From Oscillospiraceae bacterium (GTDB lineage: Bacteria > Bacillota > Clostridia > Oscillospirales > Ruminococcaceae), in contig JAHHTZ010000001.1 of the NCBI GenBank assembly GCA_020024285.1, positions 316,090 to 380,089 on the forward strand: a stretch of 64,000 nt of DNA, read 5' to 3'. The position numbers and the translations under genes were made by a program. Shown here in pieces: positions 58,195-64,000 of this stretch. Numbering within the stretch: position 1 is the stretch's first letter; every line of letters starts with the position of its first letter. The notes beneath the pieces were generated by a model. It searched no databases and was not told where the DNA came from. It saw only the letters and a program-made list of their open reading frames with translations.

Positions 58195-58300
58195 GTGCTG
58201 TGCGCCGTGTTTGCGAAATTCCATGCTGCTCCTTCACCCTTTGCCAGAAAACAGATTGGAATTTTTTATACAAACTATCCTGTTTGTATTTTACTGCGGC

Positions 58301-60439
58301 TTAATATTTGTCGCCTGCCTTGCTCTCATTCCATTCAAGGTCGTGCGATTCGCTCTGTGCAGCGAAGTCCGGCTGTGTTGAAACCCCGGTAAGACGGAAT
58401 TTCTCCATCAGACCCTTGAGGACGTGTGCATGACCGGAAAGCTCCTCGCTTGCAGCAGCACTTTCCTCTGCGAGGGCAGAGTTTGTCTGTACTACGCAGG
58501 AAATCTGCTCCATGCCGATGTTTGTCTGCTTCATGGCTTCATCCTGCACTCTCGAGTTGTCTGCGATCTTCTCGGTGCGCTCTGCCACCTTGTTGATGCT
58601 GTCGTGTACCTTCTCGAAGGAATCCGCTGTTTCGTCTGCAATCAGCTTGCCGCGCTGCACTGCATTCAGTGCCTGCTCGATCAGCTCTGCGGTGTTCTGA
58701 GAGGATTCGGCAGTTTTGGCTGCGAGGTTGCGCACCTCGGAGGCAACCACGGCAAAGCCCTTGCCTGCCTGACCGGCACGCGCCGCCTCAACCGCAGCAT
58801 TGAGTGCGAGGATATTGGTCTGGAATGCGATATCCTCGATGTTTTTGATGATCTTCTCGATCTGCGTGGAGCTCTTTGTGATATCCTCCATTGCAGAGAG
58901 CATGTTTCTCATCTTTTCGCTGCCGAGGTTGATCTCGCTGACCGCGGTTTTTACATCATTGTTGGATTCTGCAATGATATTGTTGTTGTCGTCGATCTGT
59001 GTGGTGATCTCTTCCAGGGTAGCGGACATTTCCTGTACGCTGGATGCCTGCTCGGTTGCGCCCTGTGCCTGAGATTGTGCCCCGGCTGCCATCTGATTGG
59101 CACCGGAATCCACCTCTTCTGCCACGTTGATGACCGATTTGAGCGTATCCGAAATGGTATCTCTCATGTTGAGCATCGCATCCTTCACTTTGGCAAATTC
59201 GCCGCTGCAATCCTGCTCAAGCGTGAAGGTGAAGTCGCCTGCGCCCACCTGATTGAGGACGGAGGTCGTTTCGTCGATGTAGACCATATAGAGCTTGAGG
59301 CGGTCCACCACATGCTGGATGTCGCGCGCCAGCGTGCCGATCTCGTCGGAGGTGTTGACAGAAACCTCCACGTCGAGGTTGCCGTCTGCGATCTTTTCCC
59401 CGATGTCAGCCAGCTGTTTTACGCTGCGTGTGAGGCGAACTCCCACAACAGCAGAAACGCCGACAAGGATGAGGATGGCAATGCCGAAGTAAAACAGCAT
59501 GTCTGCTCTCATTTCGCGAACATGGGACAGATACTCCTCCTCGGAAATGGAGGCGAGGACTGTATAGCCAAGCTCATCAAGATACGATATCGTTGCATAT
59601 TTCTTTTCGCCGTTGTGCTCTACCTGCACGTTCTCTGCATTTTCGTTTCCTTCTACAAGGCTTACGATATCCGGCTCGTAACCGATTTCCTTCACGTTTT
59701 TCATGATGTAGGACGAATCCGGGCTGTAAATACAGTTGTTGTTTTTGTCAAACACTGTAACATAGCCGGTTTCCCCGATCTTTACATGGCTCAGTGTGGA
59801 TACCAGATCAGAAAATCCGATGTCCAAGCCGATAATACCGATCATCTGGCTGCCGGAACGGATCGGCGCCGCCACAGTTACGACCAATTCGCCGGTAACA
59901 ATGTCGTTATAAGCTCCGGTCAGGGCAATCGGTGTATTGTTTACGATTTGTTTATACCAGTCTCTGCTTTCTACGTCAAAGTTCTCTTTTGTAAAGTAAG
60001 AACCGTCCGACTGTAAAAAATCCATTGTTTTTGCGTTCAAGATCCAGGTCGATTTGATATGCTGAGAATCGAGTGACTGCAATTCTCTGATCATCCGAAG
60101 AGATTCTCTCTCAACAGAAGAATTTGCAAAACTATCGCTATCCCATGCTAATAATGCTGCATCATATGCGTCAGATTCTGCTGCTGTTTTTATTATCCCA
60201 TAGTATTCTTTGAAAAAACTGTTGATTTTTTCCGATGCATTTGCAGACTCTGATACAACATAGCTTCCGTTGATTTCACGCACGATTTTACCCACCTGAG
60301 CGTTCAGCCGTACCCCCAGGATGCCAAGGACCAGTACAAGCGGTACCAGCATCCCAAGCATGATTTTCTGGCTGATCCCAAAACGGATCTTTGCGCTGTC
60401 TTTGGGTGTTTTCTTTTTTTGTGCGTTTTCTTTCCTCAT
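58301..60439 (-). CDS. Methyl-accepting chemotaxis protein
   Basis: A 712-residue receptor. A basic start and first helix (IMLGMLVPLVLVLGILGVRL), an external double-Cache sensor (about 55-320; SWYKQI-like RDWYKQIVNNTPIALTGAYN, GIIGLDIGFSDLVS), second helix (FYFGIAILILVGVSAVVGVR), HAMP (LADIGEKIADGNLDVEVSVN), a second HAMP-like part and the signalling tip IEDIAFQTNILALNAAVEAA. Cache domains bind amino acids or other small ligands; the ligand is unknown. ATG 60439 follows GGGGGA. It has no other chemotaxis gene as neighbour. Confidence 0.95.
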   Translation of the reverse strand: MRKENAQKKKTPKDSAKIRFGISQKIMLGMLVPLVLVLGILGVRLNAQVGKIVREINGSYVVSESANASEKINSFFKEYYGIIKTAAESDAYDAALLAWDSDSFANSSVERESLRMIRELQSLDSQHIKSTWILNAKTMDFLQSDGSYFTKENFDVESRDWYKQIVNNTPIALTGAYNDIVTGELVVTVAAPIRSGSQMIGIIGLDIGFSDLVSTLSHVKIGETGYVTVFDKNNNCIYSPDSSYIMKNVKEIGYEPDIVSLVEGNENAENVQVEHNGEKKYATISYLDELGYTVLASISEEEYLSHVREMRADMLFYFGIAILILVGVSAVVGVRLTRSVKQLADIGEKIADGNLDVEVSVNTSDEIGTLARDIQHVVDRLKLYMVYIDETTSVLNQVGAGDFTFTLEQDCSGEFAKVKDAMLNMRDTISDTLKSVINVAEEVDSGANQMAAGAQSQAQGATEQASSVQEMSATLEEITTQIDDNNNIIAESNNDVKTAVSEINLGSEKMRNMLSAMEDITKSSTQIEKIIKNIEDIAFQTNILALNAAVEAARAGQAGKGFAVVASEVRNLAAKTAESSQNTAELIEQALNAVQRGKLIADETADSFEKVHDSINKVAERTEKIADNSRVQDEAMKQTNIGMEQISCVVQTNSALAEESAAASEELSGHAHVLKGLMEKFRLTGVSTQPDFAAQSESHDLEWNESKAGDKY

Positions 60440-60594
60440 GAACGGTGTCCCCCTTTTGTCTATCCAATACTGTCTATATGATGCGGAGCGTTTGTGCAAG
60501 CTCCTGCGCTTTCACCTTCCTTTCTCTCCTTCCTGTTTTCAGGCATAAACGGGCACCATTCCTCTGCGAATGGTGCCGCATTCCGGCAGCGATC

Positions 60595-61785
60595 CTATTT
60601 TGATTCTCCCAAAAGCTCCAGCGCCTTTTGCAGCTGGGCATCCATAGCAGGGTCGATCAGCTCCACATCCAGCAGCTCGCCCTCCAGTGCCACCTCGTAG
60701 TCCGGCTTGATCCCCACGCCGTCATAGTTCGGGCTGATGGGCGGATTGTACTTGTTGGTGGTCACCTTGATGGCAGAGCCGTCCTTGAGCTTGTGGTAAA
60801 CCTGCATCGTGCCTTTCCCATACGTTTTTTCTCCGACAGATTTTGCCACATTGTAGTCCTTGAGCGCCTGGGTGAAGAGCTCTGCTGCGCTGGCTGTGTT
60901 TTTATTGGTCAGCACTGCCATTGGGACGTTGATGTAGCTTGCGTCTGACACGCCCAGCACCTTTACATTGCCGTTTTTATCAACGGAGGTTGCGATGTCG
61001 CCCTCCGGAAGGAGCATATCCAGCATTTTGATCACGGAATCGAGGGTTCCGCCGCCGTTGTTTCGTACATCGAATACGAGAGAGGTCGCGCCCGAATTGA
61101 GGAGGTTTTCGGTTGCCACCTTGAACTGGTCATAGGTCACGCCGCTGAATTCGGTGATGCGCACATAGCCGGTGGAGCCGAAGGTCCTGGTATAGACGGT
61201 TGGCTTTTGCACCTTGCGCCGGGTGATCTCTTTGACTTCACGATCCTCCGAGCCGTTGCGCACCACAAGGGTCAGCGTGGTGCCTGCCTTGCCGGAGATC
61301 TCCTTGATGCCCTCGTCATACGTTTCGGGGGAAAGGTCGATGTCGTTGACCTTGATGATCAGCTCTCCCGGAACGATCTGCGCGGCATCTGCCGGAGAAT
61401 CGGGGTAAACCTCCTCCACACGGATATAGCCGTTTTCGGTTTTTGTAGCGGTGATGCCGATTCCGACGATCTTGCCCTCGGTCTGGCGGCTGATCTCCTC
61501 ATATTCCTCTACACTGTAGTAGCGTCCGTATGGGTCCTTGATGCCTGCCATATAGCCGTAGGCGATGGCGTCGAGAAGATGGTCTTCATCAAGGGTGTTG
61601 ATATAGTTGTTTCGCACATAGCTGTCTATTTCAGCCAGTTTATCATAGAGCGCCTCCCGCTCTGTGATACTGGAAACGGTTTTGTTGAACTGATTTCGGG
61701 AATACAGCATGGTGGTGGACAGTGTGACCGCTGCCACAACAAACATCATTGCCAGTGCTGTTCCGAGGGATATTTTCCTATTCAT
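60595..61785 (-). CDS. S41 family C-terminal processing protease
   Basis: A 396-residue CtpA-like serine protease: signal-anchor (ISLGTALAMMFVVAAVTLST), a cap segment, a PDZ domain (IVGIGITATKTENGYIRVEE, SPADAAQIVPGELIIKVNDI), and the S41 core with VFDVRNNGGGTLDSVIKMLD, the catalytic Ser in NKNTASAAELFTQAL and Lys in VGEKTYGKGTMQ. It cleaves proteins outside the membrane. AGGTAC precedes the ATG. A hairpin at 60552-60577 (GGCACCATTC/GAATGGTGCC) follows but lacks a T-run. Confidence 0.94.
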   Translation of the reverse strand: MNRKISLGTALAMMFVVAAVTLSTTMLYSRNQFNKTVSSITEREALYDKLAEIDSYVRNNYINTLDEDHLLDAIAYGYMAGIKDPYGRYYSVEEYEEISRQTEGKIVGIGITATKTENGYIRVEEVYPDSPADAAQIVPGELIIKVNDIDLSPETYDEGIKEISGKAGTTLTLVVRNGSEDREVKEITRRKVQKPTVYTRTFGSTGYVRITEFSGVTYDQFKVATENLLNSGATSLVFDVRNNGGGTLDSVIKMLDMLLPEGDIATSVDKNGNVKVLGVSDASYINVPMAVLTNKNTASAAELFTQALKDYNVAKSVGEKTYGKGTMQVYHKLKDGSAIKVTTNKYNPPISPNYDGVGIKPDYEVALEGELLDVELIDPAMDAQLQKALELLGESK

Positions 61786-61935
61786 GTACCTGTCTGCTCC
61801 TTCCTGCAGACTGCGCTTTGACGATCTGCATTGAATTTATCAAGTGATTACCACGTTATTCTACCACATAATCAACCCTTTTGAAACATCTTTTTACAGT
61901 TATCCCGAAATTTATTTGTTTTTTTGTACGGATAG

Positions 61936-61964
61936 AAAAAACCACAGGGAAACCTGTGGTTTTT
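61936..61964 (-). terminator. Terminator of the hydroxyacid dehydrogenase / nitroreductase unit
   Basis: AAAACCACAGG pairs with CCTGTGGTTTT around a 4-nt loop and runs into a T6 tract on the minus strand. Confidence 0.88.
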
Positions 61965-61969
61965 GTTGG

Positions 61970-62914
61970 TTATACAATATTTTTCTGCTCGCCTTTGAGC
62001 CAGCTTAAAAGATTGTCGAAGACGATCTCTGCTCTTGCCTCCATCGATTCCTTTGTTGCAAAGGCAACGTGCGGGGTCACGATGGTGTTTTTGCAGTGCA
62101 GCAACGGCTCGTCCGGGGAAAGCGGCGGTTCCAGATCGAAAACATCGATGCCTGCACCGGCAAGATGCCCTTCCTCCAAAGCCTGCGCCAGCGCTGCGGA
62201 ATCGACCACGCCGCCGCGCGCGGTGTTGATGAGGTATGCCCCCTGCTTCATCTGAGCAAGGCGTTCGCGGTTCATGAGGTGACGGGTGGAATCGTTGAGC
62301 GGACAATGCAGCGACACGATATCGGAGCGGGAGAGCAGCTCGTCAAGCGGCACAAACTCGATGCATTCTGCCTCGTGGTCGGTGACGTGGCGCTTATAGC
62401 CCAGCACCTTGCAGCCAAACGCTGCACAAAGCTGTGCGGTGCGTGTGCCGATCGCTCCGGCGCCCACGATGCCGACGGTCTTGCCGCGCAGCTCGCAGCC
62501 GACCAGTCCGTCCTTTGTTGCACCTGCACGGCAGCGCGCTTCCACCTGCGGAACATTGCGCAGCAGCGACAGCATCAAACACAGGCTCAGCTCTGCAACT
62601 GCCTGGGTGGAATATCCTGCGGCATTGCTCAGTGCGATGCCGCGCTCCTTTGCACAGGACACGGCAACGTGATCCACGCCGGTGAAGGCAATGTCGATGA
62701 ACTTGAGGTTCGGGCAATGCTCGATGACCTCTGCCGAAAGCGGCATATTGGCAAGCAGGATGACATCGGCATCCTTGGCACGTTCGATCTGCACCTTGGG
62801 GTCGGTGTCCTTCTGGTATGCAGTAAAGGTATGACCGGCATCCAGAAGCGGTTTTGCACAGCGGTCGAGCACTTCCTGCGACACGCCGAGCGATTCAAGC
62901 AAGACGATTTTCAT
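61970..62914 (-). CDS. D-isomer-specific 2-hydroxyacid dehydrogenase
   Basis: A 314-residue NAD-dependent enzyme. The substrate domain is split around the Rossmann domain, GKTVGIVGAGAIGTRTAQLC. Catalytic residues are in place: Arg in INTARGGVVD, Glu in DVFDLEPPLSPDEPLL and His in IVTPHVAFATKES. It reduces a 2-keto acid such as pyruvate, hydroxypyruvate or glyoxylate; the sequence does not decide which. AGGAGG before the ATG. A nitroreductase gene lies 25 bases upstream, so the two are probably cotranscribed. Confidence 0.92.
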   Translation of the reverse strand: MKIVLLESLGVSQEVLDRCAKPLLDAGHTFTAYQKDTDPKVQIERAKDADVILLANMPLSAEVIEHCPNLKFIDIAFTGVDHVAVSCAKERGIALSNAAGYSTQAVAELSLCLMLSLLRNVPQVEARCRAGATKDGLVGCELRGKTVGIVGAGAIGTRTAQLCAAFGCKVLGYKRHVTDHEAECIEFVPLDELLSRSDIVSLHCPLNDSTRHLMNRERLAQMKQGAYLINTARGGVVDSAALAQALEEGHLAGAGIDVFDLEPPLSPDEPLLHCKNTIVTPHVAFATKESMEARAEIVFDNLLSWLKGEQKNIV

Positions 62915-62939
62915 GGTGATCTCCTCCTGATTTTAATGT

Positions 62940-63464
62940 TTAGATGAAGCGCACGAATTCATCGAGCGATTTTCTCTTCTTCTCACGCAGCTTGTCGTCG
63001 GGATCGGCATAGCCGACTGCCACGACAAGGCGGATCGTTTTCTCCTGCGGGATCTCAAGCAGCTCGCGCACGCCCTGTGCGTCGAACGAGCCGAGGATAC
63101 AGGTGGAGAGTCCCTGTGCCGTAGCGCTCAGGCACAGGTGCGATACGGCAATGCCGACATCGCCGTGTGCATATTTCTGGTCGGGCTCCTTCCTGCCGAT
63201 GAGCATGGCAGGCTCTTCCACTACGACAACATACGCCGGGACATTGACCGTAAATTTATTGATGCCGTAAGCGCGGGTCAGCTCCCCCAATTTGGGCGAA
63301 ACCTCGGGGTTATTGACCACGATAAAGCTCCACGGCTGGCTGTTGCAGGCGGATGGGGCAAGGCGTACTGCCTGCATGCAGCGCACGAGCTTTTCCTGCT
63401 CGACGTCCTTTTTCTGATAGCTGCGGCAGCTCTGACGTGTTTGGATGGCTTCAAATAATTCCAT
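62940..63464 (-). CDS. Nitroreductase family protein
   Basis: A 174-residue flavoprotein: MELFEAIQTRQSCRSYQKKD, APSACNSQPWSFIVV, DVGIAVSHLCLSATAQGLST and RLVVAVGYADPD are FMN-site motifs of short nitroreductases. It reduces nitro groups, quinones or flavins with NAD(P)H. ATG 63464 is set by AAAGGGGGG; the longer frame has no ribosome site. Confidence 0.93.
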   Translation of the reverse strand: MELFEAIQTRQSCRSYQKKDVEQEKLVRCMQAVRLAPSACNSQPWSFIVVNNPEVSPKLGELTRAYGINKFTVNVPAYVVVVEEPAMLIGRKEPDQKYAHGDVGIAVSHLCLSATAQGLSTCILGSFDAQGVRELLEIPQEKTIRLVVAVGYADPDDKLREKKRKSLDEFVRFI

Positions 63465-63586
63465 AAAAATCCCCCCTTTCGATTTTTCTTTTCCCAGTAT
63501 AGCACAATTTTTTCCCCATTGGAATGGCTGTCCCTGTAAAATATGGGGCTTGGGGGATTTCTCTGCCGGGGGAGCATGCCTTTGCA

Positions 63587-64000
63587 TCAAATGGGTTTGG
63601 TATACCTGCACCGTGGATAATTGGAACAGCCGTAAAACTCCTCTCCGGCGTGTTCCCCCGACTTTGCAGTCCTCAAAATCAGCGCACCGCCGCACTGCGG
63701 ACAGGTTTTTTCGACAGGTTCATGGGATTTGATGTCGGTGGTATCCTGCGCCTTCACATCAGCAGATACCTCCGTCAGCGGCTGCAATGCTTCATGATAC
63801 CTGCACCGTGGATAATTGGAACAGCCGTAAAACTCCTCTCCGGCGTGTTTCCCCGACTTCGCAGTCCTCAAAATCAGCGTACCGCCGCACTGCGGACAGG
63901 TTTTCTCGACAGGTTCATGGGATTTGATGTCGGTGGTATTCTGCACCTTCACATCAGCAGATACCTCCGTCAGCGGCTGCAATGCTTCATGATACCTGCA
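63587..64000 (-). CDS. Tandem topoisomerase-type zinc-finger protein (cut by window end)
   Basis: The frame is open from the window edge (64000) to the stop at 63587, 137 codons. It contains two nearly identical 65-residue units, each with a topoisomerase I C-terminal C4 zinc finger (CPQCGG...LILRTAKSG.HAGEEFYGCSNYP then RCRY) and a linker (LQPLTEVSADVK...TTDIKSHEPVEKT). The residues at the edge (CRYHEA) show that at least one more unit lies upstream. Such fingers bind single-stranded DNA or RNA. The N-terminal part, perhaps a NERD nuclease or topoisomerase, is outside the window. Confidence 0.85.
   Translation of the reverse strand, partial: CRYHEALQPLTEVSADVKVQNTTDIKSHEPVEKTCPQCGGTLILRTAKSGKHAGEEFYGCSNYPRCRYHEALQPLTEVSADVKAQDTTDIKSHEPVEKTCPQCGGALILRTAKSGEHAGEEFYGCSNYPRCRYTKPI
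63605..63994 (-). repeat. Tandem 195-bp repeats encoding zinc fingers
   Basis: Two copies, 63605-63799 and 63800-63994, differ at only a handful of bases; a third begins at 63995. The period is 65 codons, so the frame is kept. Confidence 0.93.

Noticed and set aside
1..64000. CRISPR array, insertion sequence or prophage
   Set aside because: No regularly spaced direct repeats, transposase or phage structural gene was seen anywhere in the window.

Overview
The window is a stretch of chromosome from an anaerobic, low-oxygen-adapted Firmicute, most likely a gut-type Clostridia of the Oscillospirales/Ruminococcaceae kind. The evidence is strong AGGAGG ribosome sites, TTG/GTG starts, PyrR attenuation, rubrerythrin, a pyrophosphate-type phosphofructokinase, Rex-like sites, FeS-dependent cysteine desulfidase and many short Pro/Glu-rich lipoproteins. 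No phage, transposon or CRISPR array was seen; the layout is a core genome with small lineage-specific genes between operons.

Layout. 1-1100: start of a MATE exporter and a tRNA-Lys. 1123-2169: threonine aldolase. 2305-9650: pyrimidine operon pyrR-pyrC-pyrF-carA-carB (leftward) behind a PyrR attenuator. 9770-10770: a small acetyltransferase and a tRNA array (Gly, Arg, His, Gln). 10769-12500: rubrerythrin and a PTS-IIC-like membrane protein. 12600-15345: a five-gene extracytoplasmic redox operon ending in a thioredoxin-like lipoprotein whose CxxC is encoded UGA-Gly-Thr-Cys, with a bacterial SECIS-like hairpin just downstream, so a probable selenoprotein. 15342-21280: phosphopantetheinyl transferase, unknown proteins, lipoproteins, RNase Z and gene debris. 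21282-25460: ClpC, a HAD phosphatase and FolD. 25600-27600: BlaI/BlaR1-like regulator pair. 27700-35250: lipoprotein remnant, secreted protein, YitT, PPi-PFK with its DeoR regulator, VTT membrane protein, cysteine desulfidase, chorismate mutase. 35570-41450: small proteins, a chromate transporter pair, YebC, an iron alcohol dehydrogenase with two Rex-like sites, an M24 peptidase. 41519-48700: purine operon purE-F-M-N-IMP cyclohydrolase-AICAR formyltransferase-purD with a leader carrying a small ORF and two terminators. 49000-56716: DIP1984 protein, stomatin/NfeD pair, split ThrE exporter, MATE, MutY, lipoprotein, methyltransferase. 56880-64000: Sel1-repeat protein, chemotaxis receptor, S41 protease, 2-hydroxyacid dehydrogenase, nitroreductase and a tandem zinc-finger protein cut by the window end.

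Main points for a second look. (1) The probable selenoprotein and its operon (membrane ferredoxin, CD1871A-type CxxC peptide, cysteine-less thioredoxin-fold lipoprotein) look like one membrane electron-transfer machine. (2) CarA has lost the glutaminase nucleophile (Cys to Gly) and catalytic His (His to Val), so the carbamoyl-phosphate synthase next to it may run on free ammonia. (3) FolD lacks the cyclohydrolase Lys and Gln. (4) The last two purine steps are carried by separate proteins instead of fused PurH. (5) Two unrelated tRNA transcription units share a 15-nt element at the same distance from the -10 box.
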